Of a DNA stretch of 64,000 nt, positions 43,230-52,192 are shown piece by piece. Location of the stretch: assembly GCF_002205845.1 (NCBI RefSeq), contig NZ_NISI01000001.1, positions 248,001-312,000 of the forward strand. The letters run 5' to 3'. The notes under the pieces were generated by a model. It saw only the letters and a list, made by a program, of their open reading frames with translations, searched no databases and was not told the DNA's origin. The translations under genes were made by a program, and so were the position numbers. How positions within the stretch are numbered: the stretch's first letter is position 1; each line of letters begins with the position of its first letter. Source of the DNA: Roseateles puraquae. GTDB lineage: Bacteria > Pseudomonadota > Gammaproteobacteria > Burkholderiales > Burkholderiaceae_C.

Positions 43230-44564
43230 ATGCTGCGGGTCATGGATGCCGCACTCGTCGATGCCGAGCTGGGCCGGCTGGCCGCCAGTGCGCCCTTCCG
43301 TCGGGCGCACCGGCACCTTCGCTTCCTGCGGCATCTGCTCGCCCTCGCCCGGGCGGGCGACAGCGCCGGTCTGCGGGAGATGGCCTTGGGCGTGGCGGTG
43401 TTCCACCGCCGGGCCGACCAGTTCGACCCCCGCAGCGACTCCATCGTGCGCGTGGAGGCGCGACGGCTGCGCCAGAAGCTCGCCGACTATTACGCGGGCG
43501 AAGGCCGCGAGGCCGCGATCGAATTCGCCTTGCCCATCGGCAGCTACCAGATCGAAGTACGGCCTCGACTGCGTCCGGTGCCAGAGGCCGTCCACCTGGG
43601 CCGTGCCGCGCTCGCATTGGGCACGCTGCCCGCGAGCCAGCGGGCCGTGTCGCTGGCCGAGCAGGCCCTGGGCGAAGCGCCCGACCTCGGCCTCGCCTGG
43701 TTGCTCAAATCGGCCGCCCTGGTCTCTGCGGTCGGCCTGACGACCCTGCCAGCACCCGGCGCCATGCCCGCGGCCCGCGAGGCTGCCCGGCGCGCGCTGG
43801 CTGATCCGCGGCTGCCCGACGTCGAGCGGGCCGAAGCCCACAGCTTGCTGGCCCTGGTGGCCTTCAGTCATGACCGCACCTGGCCTCAAGCGCTGCAGGA
43901 AGTCCGCCGAGCCCAGCTGCTCGCCCCCTCCGCCCCCTTGCATGCCCGCGAAGGCTGGATGCTGATGTACGCCCGGCGCTTCGACGCCGCACGGCGCGCC
44001 TATGCCGCCGCCCGGGCGCGGGACCCGCTGTCGCTGACCTACCGCGTGCATGAGTCCCTGATCGCGCTGTACGAGCGCAACTACGCCCAGGCCGCCGCCG
44101 GCTTCGAGGACGTGCTCAGCGTGGCGCCCGGCCATGTGGTGGCGCAGTCGCTGTCGGCAGCCCTGCACCTGTACGAGGGCCGGCATGCGGCCGGCGAGCG
44201 GGCCTACCGCCAATTGCAGGCGTCCCTGCCGAGCCTGAGCATCGGGCTGTGCGGCCTCGCTCAGGCGCTCGCGCTGCAGGGCGACGCGGCAGCAGCAGAA
44301 GCGACCTTCGGCGAGCTGACGCAGCGCTTCGAGGCTGGCGCGGCACCGCCCTACCAGCTCGCGATGGTGCGTGCGCGGCTGCAGGATGCCCCTGGCGCGC
44401 TGCACTGGCTGGACCGCGCCGCGGCGCTGCACGATTTCAACCTGGTCTGTGCCGCGGTGGATCCGGCCTTCGATTCGCTGCGGCCCCTGCCGGCATTTGG
44501 CGAACGGCTGGTCCACTGGGGCCTCGCCGCCGACCGGGACGGCACCCCTATCATTCCCGCATGA
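43230..44564 (+). CDS. TPR protein with an adenylate-cyclase-type N-terminal domain
   Basis: A 444-aa soluble protein. Residues about 15-110 form a domain often found in front of TPR or cyclase regions in Acidobacteria and Proteobacteria: RHLRFLRHLLALARAG, VAVFHRRADQFDPRSDSIVRVEARRLRQKL (about 55-84) and LPIGSYQIEV. Its function is unknown; a DNA-binding winged helix has been suggested for similar regions but I cannot confirm it here. From about 120 to 420 follow helical pairs of TPR type. The ATG at 43230 or 43242 may be the start. The stop overlaps dapC by 4 nt, an unusual companion for a lysine gene. Confidence 0.75.
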   Translation: MLRVMDAALVDAELGRLAASAPFRRAHRHLRFLRHLLALARAGDSAGLREMALGVAVFHRRADQFDPRSDSIVRVEARRLRQKLADYYAGEGREAAIEFALPIGSYQIEVRPRLRPVPEAVHLGRAALALGTLPASQRAVSLAEQALGEAPDLGLAWLLKSAALVSAVGLTTLPAPGAMPAAREAARRALADPRLPDVERAEAHSLLALVAFSHDRTWPQALQEVRRAQLLAPSAPLHAREGWMLMYARRFDAARRAYAAARARDPLSLTYRVHESLIALYERNYAQAAAGFEDVLSVAPGHVVAQSLSAALHLYEGRHAAGERAYRQLQASLPSLSIGLCGLAQALALQGDAAAAEATFGELTQRFEAGAAPPYQLAMVRARLQDAPGALHWLDRAAALHDFNLVCAAVDPAFDSLRPLPAFGERLVHWGLAADRDGTPIIPA

Positions 44565-45766
44565 GCTTTCCCGCCAACCCGCGGCTCGAGCGGCTGCACC
44601 CCTACCCGTTCGAACGCCTGCGCCAGCTGACCGCCGGCATCACGCCCAACCCCGCGTTCACCCCGATCTCGCTCGGCATCGGCGAGCCCCGGCATGCCGC
44701 GCCCGCCTTGATTGCCGACGCCATCCAGGCATCCATGAAAAGCCTGGCCGCCTACCCCGCCACCGCCGGCACACCGGCCTTGCGCGAGGCCATCGCAGCA
44801 TGGATCTCGCGCCGCTATGCCCTGGCGGTGGACCCGGCCACGCAGATCCTGCCGGTGAACGGCTCGCGCGAAGCCCTGTTCGCCATCGCCCAGACGGTGG
44901 TCGACGCGTCCCGCGCCGGGGCCACGGTCGTCTGCCCCAACCCGTTCTACCAAATCTACGAGGGGGCCGCGCTGCTGGCCGGCGCCGAGGTGGCCTACGC
45001 CAATGCCGACCCGGCCCGCAATTTCGCGGTCGACTGGTCGCAGATCGACGACGCCACCTGGGCGCGCACCCAGCTGCTTTATGTGTGCTCCCCCGGCAAC
45101 CCGAGCGGCGCCGTGATGCCGCTGGCCGAATGGCAGCGCCTGTTCGAGTTGAGTGACCGCCACGGCTTCGTGATCGCCTCGGACGAGTGCTATTCGGAGA
45201 TCTACTTCCGGGATGAGGCCCCGCTCGGCGGCCTGAAAGCCGCCGCCCGGCTGGGCCGCGCGGACTTCCGCAACCTGATCGCCTTCACCTCGCTGTCCAA
45301 GCGCTCCAACGTGCCCGGCCTGCGCTCGGGCTTCGTGGCCGGAGACGCGGCGCTGCTCAAGAAGTTCCTGCTCTACCGCACCTACCACGGCAGCGCCATG
45401 AGCCCGATCGTGCAGGCGGCCAGCATCGCCGCCTGGGGCGACGAGGCCCATGTGGTGGACAACCGCGCCCGCTATCGCGCCAAGTTCGCCGAGGTGACGC
45501 CCCTGCTCTCCGAGGTCCTGGACGTCGCCCTGCCGGACGCCGGCTTCTACCTCTGGGCCGCTGTTCCAGGCGGTAACGACGTCGCCTTCGCCCAGGGCCT
45601 GCTCGCTCAATACAATCTCGCGGTCCTGCCGGGCAGCCTGCTGGCTCGCGAGGCCCATGGCATCAACCCTGGCGCCGGTCGCATCCGCCTGGCCCTTGTG
45701 GCCGAAGAGGCCGAGTGCCTGGAAGCCGCGCACCGCATCGTCTCCTTCACGAAATCTCTCGCATGA
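44561..45766 (+). CDS. dapC: N-succinyldiaminopimelate aminotransferase
   Basis: A 401-aa class I PLP aminotransferase for the succinylase branch of lysine/diaminopimelate synthesis. Motifs: [58 protein letters not shown] and the Schiff-base lysine in [19 protein letters not shown] at 44561 overlaps the TPR stop (ATGA); the stop overlaps dapD in the same way. Neighbouring dapD fixes the function beyond the family level. Confidence 0.93.
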   Translation: MSFPANPRLERLHPYPFERLRQLTAGITPNPAFTPISLGIGEPRHAAPALIADAIQASMKSLAAYPATAGTPALREAIAAWISRRYALAVDPATQILPVNGSREALFAIAQTVVDASRAGATVVCPNPFYQIYEGAALLAGAEVAYANADPARNFAVDWSQIDDATWARTQLLYVCSPGNPSGAVMPLAEWQRLFELSDRHGFVIASDECYSEIYFRDEAPLGGLKAAARLGRADFRNLIAFTSLSKRSNVPGLRSGFVAGDAALLKKFLLYRTYHGSAMSPIVQAASIAAWGDEAHVVDNRARYRAKFAEVTPLLSEVLDVALPDAGFYLWAAVPGGNDVAFAQGLLAQYNLAVLPGSLLAREAHGINPGAGRIRLALVAEEAECLEAAHRIVSFTKSLA

Positions 45767-46587
45767 ACACCGCTGAACTGCAAAGCCTGATCGACCTCGC
45801 CTGGGACAACCGCGCCTCGCTGGACCCGACCAACGCGCCCGAGCTGCGTGAAGCGGTCGAGCACGTCATTGCCGAGCTCGACGCCGGCCGCCTGCGGGTG
45901 GCCACGCGCGAAGGCGTGGGCCAATGGACGGTGCACCAGTGGATCAAGAAGGCGGTGCTGCTGTCCTTCCGCCTGAACGACAACCGCCTGATGGGCGATA
46001 AGGACCTCACCTTCTTCGACAAGGTGCCCACCAAGTTCGCAGGCATGAGTGAAGCCCAGCTGCGTGCCACCGGCGTGCGCGTGGTGCCTCCGGCGGTGGC
46101 GCGTCGCGGCAGCTACCAGGCCAAGAACGTGGTGCTGATGCCCAGCTACGTGAACATCGGCGCCTATGTGGACGAAGGCGCCATGGTGGACACCTGGGCC
46201 ACCGTCGGCTCCTGCGCCCAGATCGGCAAGAACGTGCACCTTTCGGGCGGCGTGGGCATCGGCGGCGTGCTGGAGCCGCTGCAGGCCAACCCGACCATCA
46301 TCGAAGACAACTGCTTCATCGGCGCCCGCTCCGAGGTGGTGGAAGGCGTCATCGTTGAAGAGAACTCGGTCATCTCGATGGGCGTCTACATCGGTCAGAG
46401 CACGCCGATCTACGACCGCGCCACCGACACCGTCAGCTACGGCCGCATCCCGGCGGGCTCGGTCGTCATCTCGGGCAGCCTGCCCAAGGACGGCGGCCGC
46501 TACAGCCTGTACGCGGCCATCATCGTCAAGCGCGTGGACGCCCAGACCCGCTCCAAGACGAGCATCAACGAACTGCTGCGCAGCTGA
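45763..46587 (+). CDS. dapD: Tetrahydrodipicolinate N-succinyltransferase
   Basis: A 274-aa trimeric left-handed beta-helix enzyme that adds succinyl from succinyl-CoA to tetrahydrodipicolinate. Features: the N-terminal helical domain up to about 100, [20 protein letters not shown], then hexapeptide repeats with [42 protein letters not shown] and [11 protein letters not shown]. Length matches E. coli DapD (274). The ATG at 45763 overlaps dapC by 4 nt. Confidence 0.97.
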   Translation: MNTAELQSLIDLAWDNRASLDPTNAPELREAVEHVIAELDAGRLRVATREGVGQWTVHQWIKKAVLLSFRLNDNRLMGDKDLTFFDKVPTKFAGMSEAQLRATGVRVVPPAVARRGSYQAKNVVLMPSYVNIGAYVDEGAMVDTWATVGSCAQIGKNVHLSGGVGIGGVLEPLQANPTIIEDNCFIGARSEVVEGVIVEENSVISMGVYIGQSTPIYDRATDTVSYGRIPAGSVVISGSLPKDGGRYSLYAAIIVKRVDAQTRSKTSINELLRS

Positions 46588-46589
46588 TC

Positions 46590-47753
46590 ATGGCAACCGG
46601 CGGCAACATGGAGCGCATCCTGCGGCTGATGGCCGACAAGGGTGCATCGGACTGCTACCTGTCGGCCAACATGCCGGTGCTGATCCGCATCAACGGACAG
46701 ACCGTGCAGCTGTCAGACCAGCTCCTGACGCCGCCTCAACCGCGGCAGCTGATCGCGGAGGTCATCGACCCGGCGTCGCTCGCCGAGCTCGACAATTCCG
46801 GCGAGCTCAACCTCGCGGTGTCGGTCAACGGCGTGGGGAGCTTTCGCCTGTCGGGCTTTCGCCAGCGCGGCTCCATTGCCGGGGTGTTCCGCCACATCCC
46901 GCACGACATCCCGACCATCGAGTCCCTGCGCCTGCCGCCCATCCTGGGCAACCTGATCAAGGAGAAGCGCGGCCTCATCCTGATGGTGGGCGCCACCGGC
47001 ACCGGCAAGAGCACCACGCTCGCGTCCATGCTGGAGCTGCGCAACCAGACCATGACCGGGCACATCCTCACCATCGAGGACCCGATCGAATACCTCTTCA
47101 GCAACAAGCGCTCGGTGGTCAACCAGCGCGAGATCGGCCGTGACACCGCGTCGCTGCAGATCGCGCTGAAGAACGCGCTGCGCCAGGCGCCCGACTGCAT
47201 CCTGATCGGCGAGATCCGCGACCGCGAGACCATGACCGCCGCCATCAGCTATGCGCTGTCAGGCCACCTGGTGGTGGCGACGCTGCACGGCAACAACACC
47301 TACCACGCGCTGAACCGCATCCTGTCGTTCTACACGCCGGAGTCCCGCCCGGCCCTGCTGAACGACCTGGCGGCCGGCCTCAAGGCGGTGGTCTCGCAGC
47401 GCCTGGTGCGCGCCACCGCGGGCGGCCGCGTGCCGGTGGTGGAGATCCTGCTGAACACCAAGCTGACCGCCGAGCTCATCGAGCAAGGCGACTTTGCCGG
47501 TGTGAAAGAGGCCATGGAGAAGTCCATCGCCGAAGGCTCGCAAACCTACGAAGAGCACTTCGCCAAGCTCATCGGCGAAGGCATCATCACCCGCGAAGAA
47601 GGCCTGGCCTTCGCCGATTCGCCGACCAACCTCTTGTGGCGGCTGCAGAACGAGACCGCTGGCGCGCGCCTGCCCAGTGCGCCGCGCAAGGAAGAGAAGG
47701 CTGGCGACGAAGCCAGCTTCACCGAAATCACCCTGGACGTCCGCGCCACTTGA
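46590..47753 (+). CDS. PilU-like type IV pilus retraction ATPase
   Basis: A 387-aa hexameric secretion-type ATPase of the PilT/PilU class. Walker A GATGTGKST (about 135-143), Asp box region TIEDPIEYLF, Walker B ILIGEIRDRETM and His box VVATLHGNNTYHALNR. The C-terminus (MEKSIAEGSQTYEEHFAKL) fits PilU-type proteins better than PilT. PilU assists PilT in pilus retraction. The ATG at 46590 stands 2 nt after dapD; no other pilus gene is near. The stop overlaps prmB by 4 nt. Confidence 0.88.
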   Translation: MATGGNMERILRLMADKGASDCYLSANMPVLIRINGQTVQLSDQLLTPPQPRQLIAEVIDPASLAELDNSGELNLAVSVNGVGSFRLSGFRQRGSIAGVFRHIPHDIPTIESLRLPPILGNLIKEKRGLILMVGATGTGKSTTLASMLELRNQTMTGHILTIEDPIEYLFSNKRSVVNQREIGRDTASLQIALKNALRQAPDCILIGEIRDRETMTAAISYALSGHLVVATLHGNNTYHALNRILSFYTPESRPALLNDLAAGLKAVVSQRLVRATAGGRVPVVEILLNTKLTAELIEQGDFAGVKEAMEKSIAEGSQTYEEHFAKLIGEGIITREEGLAFADSPTNLLWRLQNETAGARLPSAPRKEEKAGDEASFTEITLDVRAT

Positions 47754-48622
47754 AGCTGATCGACTGCATTGAAACCCAAGCCGCCCGCCTCGCCCAGGCG
47801 GGCTTGTTTTTTGGACATGGCACCACGAACGCGTTCGACGAGGCCATGTGGCTGACGCTGTGGCGCCTGGGTCTGCCCCTGGACGCGCTGGACGAGCACG
47901 AACAACGCGAACTGAACCCCGCCGAGCAGGCCGCCATCGCAGCGCTGGTGGACCAGCGCATCAGCACGCGCAAGCCGGCGGCCTACCTGACCGGCGAGGC
48001 CTGGCTGCAGGGCGTGCCCTTCACCATCGACGAGCGCGCCATCGTGCCGCGCAGCTTCATCGCTGAACTGATCGCCGACGCCAGCATCGACCCCTGGCTG
48101 CACCCCGACAGCCGCCGCGTGCTGGACCTGTGCACCGGCAACGGCAGCCTGGCCGTACTGGCCGCCATGGGGTGGCCGGAAGTCGAAGTCGATGCGCTGG
48201 ATCTGAGCGCCGACGCACTGGCTGTGGCCCGCCTGAATGTCGAACGTCACGACTTGGCCAAGCGCATCCGGCTGCTGCAGGGTGACGGCCTGGCCGGTGC
48301 GCTGGCCCAGGGCGGCGGTGCCTACGACCTCATCCTGTGCAACCCGCCGTACGTCAACAGCGCCAGCATGGCCGCCCTGCCCGCCGAGTACCGCGCCGAG
48401 CCGGAACTGGCCCTGGCCGGCGGCAGCGACGGCATGGACTTCATCCGCCAGCTGCTGCGCGACGCTCCGGCAGCGCTGACCGACACCGGCGTGCTGGTGC
48501 TGGAGATCGGCAACGAACGGCCGTACTTCGAAGCCGCCTTCCCGGCGCTGGAAGTCGTCTGGATGGAAACCTCTTCCGGCGCCGACCAGGTGCTGCTCAT
48601 CACCAAGGACCAGCTGCTGTGA
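47750..48622 (+). CDS. prmB: 50S ribosomal protein L3 N5-glutamine methyltransferase
   Basis: A 290-aa SAM-dependent methyltransferase modifying a glutamine of ribosomal protein L3. PrmB traits: LFFGHGTTNAFDEAMWLTLW near the N-terminus, RKPAAYLTGEAWLQGVPF, the SAM loop VLDLCTGNGSLAVLAA and the catalytic NPPY (ILCNPPYVNSASM). I choose the TTG at 47750 as start: it overlaps the PilU stop (TTGA), and the protein from there (MKLIDCIETQ) has normal length. The stop overlaps the ABC-F start by 4 nt. Confidence 0.92.
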   Translation: MKLIDCIETQAARLAQAGLFFGHGTTNAFDEAMWLTLWRLGLPLDALDEHEQRELNPAEQAAIAALVDQRISTRKPAAYLTGEAWLQGVPFTIDERAIVPRSFIAELIADASIDPWLHPDSRRVLDLCTGNGSLAVLAAMGWPEVEVDALDLSADALAVARLNVERHDLAKRIRLLQGDGLAGALAQGGGAYDLILCNPPYVNSASMAALPAEYRAEPELALAGGSDGMDFIRQLLRDAPAALTDTGVLVLEIGNERPYFEAAFPALEVVWMETSSGADQVLLITKDQLL

Positions 48623-50559
48623 TTACGCTGCGCGACATCACGCTGCGCCGCGGCGTCAAGGTGGTGCTGGACGGCGCGTCCGCCACGCTGCAGCCCGGCG
48701 AGAAGATCGGCCTGGTGGGCCGCAACGGGGCGGGCAAGTCCAGCCTGTTTGCGCTGCTGACCGGGCGCCTGTCCAACGACCGAGGTGACGTGGAGGTGCC
48801 GCGGCACTGGCGCCGCTCCGAAGTGGCCCAGAACATGCCGGAGACCGAAGACGGCGCGACCGACTTCGTGCTCGAAGGCGACACCTCGCTGATGGCCGCC
48901 CGCGCCGCCCTGGCCGCCGCCGAGGCGGCCAACGATGGCCACGCCATGGCCGATGCCCATGCCGCCCTGGCCGATGCTGGCGCCTTCGATGCCCGCGCCC
49001 GCGCGCAGTCGCTGCTGATGGGCCTGGGCTTCCGCACCGAGCAGCTCGACGCGCCCGTCAACAGCTTCTCCGGTGGCTGGCGCATGCGGTTGCAACTCGC
49101 CCGCGCGCTGATGTGCCCGGCCGAGCTGATGCTGCTGGACGAGCCCACCAACCACCTGGACCTGGACGCCCTGGTCTGGCTGGAAGCCTGGCTGCAGCGC
49201 TACGAGGGCACGCTGATCATCATCAGCCACGACCGCGAGTTCCTGGACGCCATCACCAAGGTCACGCTGCACCTGGACGAAGGCAAGCTGGTGCGCTACG
49301 GCGGCAACTACACCAGCTTCGAAAGCCAGCGCGCCGAACGCATGGTGCTGCAGCAGGCGGCCTTCGAGCGCCAGCAGGAGAAGGTGGCGCACCTGCAGAA
49401 GTTCATCGACCGCTTCAAGGCCAAGGCCAGCAAGGCCAAGCAGGCGCAGAGCCGCGTGAAGGCGCTGGAGCGCATGGAAAAGCTCGCCCCGGTGCTGACG
49501 GCGGCGGACTTCAACTTCGAGTTCCGTGAGCCGCTGAGCCTGCCCAATCCGATGCTCATGTTCGACGAGCTGTCGGCAGGTTATCGGACCGAGGAAGGTG
49601 ACAAGATCATCGTCCGCGGCGTGGACCGGTCCGTGCTGGCCGGTCAGCGCATCGGCATCCTCGGCGCCAATGGCCAGGGCAAGTCAACGCTGGTCAAGAC
49701 CATCGCCCGCACGCAGGCGCCGATGAGCGGCAAGCTCACCGAGGGCAAGGGCCTGTCCATCGGCTACTTTGCCCAGCAGGAACTGGACGTGCTGCGCCTG
49801 GACGAGGGCCCGCTCGAGCACATGGTGCGCCTGGCGCGCGATGTCGGCCCGCCCGGGCGCGAGCAGGAGCTGCGCGACTTCCTCGGGCAGTTCCGCTTCA
49901 CCGGTGACATGGTCAACCAGCAGGTCGGCAGCCTCTCAGGCGGCGAGAAGGCCCGCCTGGTGCTGGCGATGCTGGTGTGGCAGCGCCCCAACCTACTGCT
50001 GCTGGACGAACCCACCAACCACCTGGACCTGAACACCCGTGAGGCGCTGTCCATGGCGCTCAACGAGTTCGAGGGCACCGTCATGCTCGTGAGCCATGAC
50101 CGGGCGCTGCTCCGGGAAGTCTGCGACGAGTTCTGGCTGGTGGCCGACGGCGTCGTCAAGCCCTTCGACGGTGACCTGGACGACTACCAGCGCTGGCTGC
50201 TCGACCAGAGCAAGGAAGCCTCGCGCGCCGCCAAGAAGGCCCCTTCCGCCGCGCCGGTGGCGGTGGCGGCGCCCGCGCCACCGCCGGCTTCGCGTGAAGA
50301 CCGCAAGGCCTCGGGCCAGGCGCGCGCGAAGCTGGCCGAGCTCACCCGGCCGCTGCGCAAGGAAATGGAGGCGATCGACAAGCGCCTGCAGGCCCTCGCC
50401 GCGGAGCGTGCGGAGATCGAAGCGCAGCTGGCCGAAGGCGCAGCCGCCTCAGCCATCGCCGAGATGGGACGGCGCCTGAAGGCGATTGGCGACCAGCTCG
50501 AAGCCGATGAAATGCGCTGGCTCGAACTCGGCGAGCAGATCGAGGCGATGAGCGCCTGA
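48619..50559 (+). CDS. ABC-F family ATPase (YheS/Uup type)
   Basis: A 646-aa soluble protein with two ABC ATPase domains and no membrane part, a ribosome-associated translation factor class. First domain: Walker A GLVGRNGAGKSS, signature FSGGWRMRLQLARAL, Walker B LMLLDEPTNHLD. The linker (about 240-300) is Lys/Ala-rich. Second domain: GILGANGQGKST, LSGGEKARLVLAML and LLLDEPTNHLDLNT. The C-terminal 110 residues form a charged coiled coil as in YheS. Starts at a GTG (48619) overlapping prmB (GTGA). Confidence 0.93.
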   Translation: MITLRDITLRRGVKVVLDGASATLQPGEKIGLVGRNGAGKSSLFALLTGRLSNDRGDVEVPRHWRRSEVAQNMPETEDGATDFVLEGDTSLMAARAALAAAEAANDGHAMADAHAALADAGAFDARARAQSLLMGLGFRTEQLDAPVNSFSGGWRMRLQLARALMCPAELMLLDEPTNHLDLDALVWLEAWLQRYEGTLIIISHDREFLDAITKVTLHLDEGKLVRYGGNYTSFESQRAERMVLQQAAFERQQEKVAHLQKFIDRFKAKASKAKQAQSRVKALERMEKLAPVLTAADFNFEFREPLSLPNPMLMFDELSAGYRTEEGDKIIVRGVDRSVLAGQRIGILGANGQGKSTLVKTIARTQAPMSGKLTEGKGLSIGYFAQQELDVLRLDEGPLEHMVRLARDVGPPGREQELRDFLGQFRFTGDMVNQQVGSLSGGEKARLVLAMLVWQRPNLLLLDEPTNHLDLNTREALSMALNEFEGTVMLVSHDRALLREVCDEFWLVADGVVKPFDGDLDDYQRWLLDQSKEASRAAKKAPSAAPVAVAAPAPPPASREDRKASGQARAKLAELTRPLRKEMEAIDKRLQALAAERAEIEAQLAEGAAASAIAEMGRRLKAIGDQLEADEMRWLELGEQIEAMSA

Positions 50560-50589
50560 CGCGCCCAGCGGGCCTGGCTGCGTCGCCGC

Positions 50590-50949
50590 TCAGGCGGCCA
50601 GCGCCGCCGCCAGCGTCAAGGCGCCAGGCAGCGCCTGCACGAACAGGATCTTGCGCGAGGCCGTGGCTGCACCAAACACGCCCGCCACCACCACACAGCC
50701 CGCGAAGAAGATCAGCCAGGGCCTGCCAGCGGCGGCGCCCTGGATGACACCCCAGGCCAGCCCCGCAGCCAGGAAGCCGTTGTAGAGCCCCTGGTTGGCC
50801 GCCAGGGCCTTGCTCTGCTCGGCGAAGTCGGCCTTCAGCCCGAAGGCGCGGCGCCCGAGCGGCTTGGTCCAGAAAAACATCTCCAGCACCAGGATGTACA
50901 CGTGCAGCAGCGCGAGCAGCGTCGCGAGCACCAAAGCCAGGGTCTGCAT
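50590..50949 (-). CDS. DUF1304 membrane protein
   Basis: A 119-aa protein with four hydrophobic segments of the DUF1304 family. Conserved stretches: LLHVYILVLEMFFW near the N-terminus, the NQGLYNGFLAAGL motif and GVFGAATASRKILFVQALPG. Function unknown. AGGAGAGG stands 4 nt upstream of the ATG at 50949. It is divergent from ohrR and shares its operator region, so OhrR may control it as well; this is inference. Convergent with the ABC-F gene, 30 nt between stops. Confidence 0.88.
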   Translation of the reverse strand: MQTLALVLATLLALLHVYILVLEMFFWTKPLGRRAFGLKADFAEQSKALAANQGLYNGFLAAGLAWGVIQGAAAGRPWLIFFAGCVVVAGVFGAATASRKILFVQALPGALTLAAALAA

Positions 50950-51031
50950 GGCCCTCTCCTCTTCAAAGTGATTTGACTCGCATGGTCGCAGACGGGCGCG
51001 GCGGCGGCTGTCACCCAAAAGACCATTTTGA

Positions 51032-51060
51032 TTGTGTGCAATTGAATTGCGATCTACATT
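51032..51060 (+). promoter_or_regulatory. ohrR promoter with OhrR operator in the spacer
   Basis: TTGTGT (51032-51037), a 17-nt spacer and TACATT (51055-51060). The spacer contains the perfect palindrome GCAATTGAATTGC (51038-51050). AT-rich palindromes of this type, built on CAATT/AATTG, are the known OhrR operators. The position predicts autorepression relieved by organic peroxides. Confidence 0.75.
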
Positions 51061-51067
51061 CTCGCCC

Positions 51068-51562
51068 ATGCCACGCCACAAGGCCACTGCCGACACCGCC
51101 ACCAGCCCCCCCGACGCCCGGGAGCAATGGTTGCGCCTGGACCAGCAGTTGTGCTTTGCGCTGTACAGCAGCTCGCTAGCGATGACCAAGCTCTACAAGC
51201 CGCTGCTGGCGCCGCTGGGCCTCACGTATCCGCAGTACCTCGTCATGCTCGTGCTGTGGGAGGCCGATGGCCTGGCCGTGGGCCAGCTCGGCCAACGGCT
51301 GTCCCTCGACTCCGGCACGCTCACGCCGCTGCTCAAGCGCCTGGAGGCACTCGGGCATCTCGAGCGCCGCCGCGCCCAGGACGACGAGCGCCGGGTCGAC
51401 ATCTTCCTGACGCCTGCTGGCCGCAAGCTGCGCCGCCAGGCACTGGACATCCCCGGCCAGCTCGCCTGCGCCAGCGCTTGTGACCTGACTGAACTCGCCG
51501 CCCTGACCCGGCGGCTGCACGAATTGCGCGGCCAGTTGGCCGCGGCATCCGAGGCTGCCTGA
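51068..51562 (+). CDS. ohrR: Organic hydroperoxide-sensing MarR-family repressor OhrR
   Basis: A 164-aa MarR-type repressor. The reactive cysteine lies in [13 protein letters not shown] (Cys29), and two more cysteines stand at 134 and 138. The spacing 105 and 4 is the same as in Xanthomonas OhrR (C22, C127, C131), which marks the two-cysteine class that forms an intersubunit disulfide on oxidation. [14 protein letters not shown] and the wing [19 protein letters not shown] are typical. ATG at 51068; the GTG at 51032 would fall on the promoter and is rejected. The next gene is ohr, its usual target. Confidence 0.95.
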   Translation: MPRHKATADTATSPPDAREQWLRLDQQLCFALYSSSLAMTKLYKPLLAPLGLTYPQYLVMLVLWEADGLAVGQLGQRLSLDSGTLTPLLKRLEALGHLERRRAQDDERRVDIFLTPAGRKLRRQALDIPGQLACASACDLTELAALTRRLHELRGQLAAASEAA

Positions 51563-51578
51563 CCCTCTTGAGGCAGCC
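51553..51578 (+). other. Hairpin between ohrR and ohr
   Basis: Arms 51553-51560 (GGCTGCCT) and 51571-51578 (AGGCAGCC) with a 10-nt loop, spanning the ohrR stop codon. There is no T tract, so it is more likely an RNA-stability or partial attenuation element than a full terminator. Confidence 0.45.
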
Positions 51579-51620
51579 GCCCACCCCCGTTTCACTTCAC
51601 CCCACCCAAAGGAGCCCACC

Positions 51621-52055
51621 ATGGCCATCGAGAAAGCCCTCTACACCGCCACCGCCACTGCCACCGGCGGCCGCGCCGGCACCGCCAAGTCGTCCGACGG
51701 CGCACTGGACGTAGTGCTGACCACGCCCAAGCAGCTGGGCGGCGACGGTGCCGCCGGCACCAACCCCGAGCAGCTGTTCGCCGCGGGCTACTCGGCCTGC
51801 TTCATCGGCGCCATGAAGGCCGTGTCGGCCCGCCAGAAGATCGCTCTGCCGGCCGAAGTCAGCATCACCAGCGACGTCGCCATCGGCCCGCATGCCAACA
51901 AGCCCGGCGCCTTCGGCATCCAGGTCGACATGAAGATCTCGGTGCCCGGCATGGACCGCGCCCAGCTGGAAGCCCTGGTGGCCACGGCCCACGAGGTCTG
52001 CCCCTACTCGAACGCCACCCGCGGCAACGTCGACGTCACGCTGACCATCGTCTGA
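51621..52055 (+). CDS. ohr: Organic hydroperoxide resistance protein Ohr
   Basis: A 144-aa thiol peroxidase that reduces fatty-acid and other organic hydroperoxides. The active site is complete: Arg18 (GGRAG), Glu50 (NPEQLFAAGYSACF), the peroxidatic Cys60 and the resolving cysteine in HEVCPYSNATRGN. AAAGGAG lies 8 nt before the ATG at 51621. It follows ohrR by 58 nt and is probably transcribed with it or from a promoter at the end of ohrR. Confidence 0.97.
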   Translation: MAIEKALYTATATATGGRAGTAKSSDGALDVVLTTPKQLGGDGAAGTNPEQLFAAGYSACFIGAMKAVSARQKIALPAEVSITSDVAIGPHANKPGAFGIQVDMKISVPGMDRAQLEALVATAHEVCPYSNATRGNVDVTLTIV

Positions 52056-52116
52056 GCCCGAGGCCCGGGGCAACCCGGGTTATCCGCCACCCTCAATCGG
52101 GGGTGGTGCAAGGGCG

Positions 52117-52150
52117 CCGTCACGGATGTGTCACGCCCGCTTTCTAGCCT
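52117..52150 (+). promoter_or_regulatory. Pho-box-type promoter of the phytase-like gene
   Basis: GTCAC at 52119-52123 and 52130-52134 are exactly 11 bp apart; TAGCCT (52145-52150) follows after exactly 10 nt. The arrangement is the same as upstream of the PHP gene and of E. coli phoA. The ATG follows at 52193. Confidence 0.65.
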
Positions 52151-52192
52151 CCGAGGTTGATTTGCCCGCGCATCAACCCGTCCGGAGGCTTC

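Noticed and set aside
52060-52110. Inverted repeats after ohr (CCCGGG and CCACCC/GGGTGG)
   Set aside because: No T tract and several competing pairings; too weak to call a terminator.
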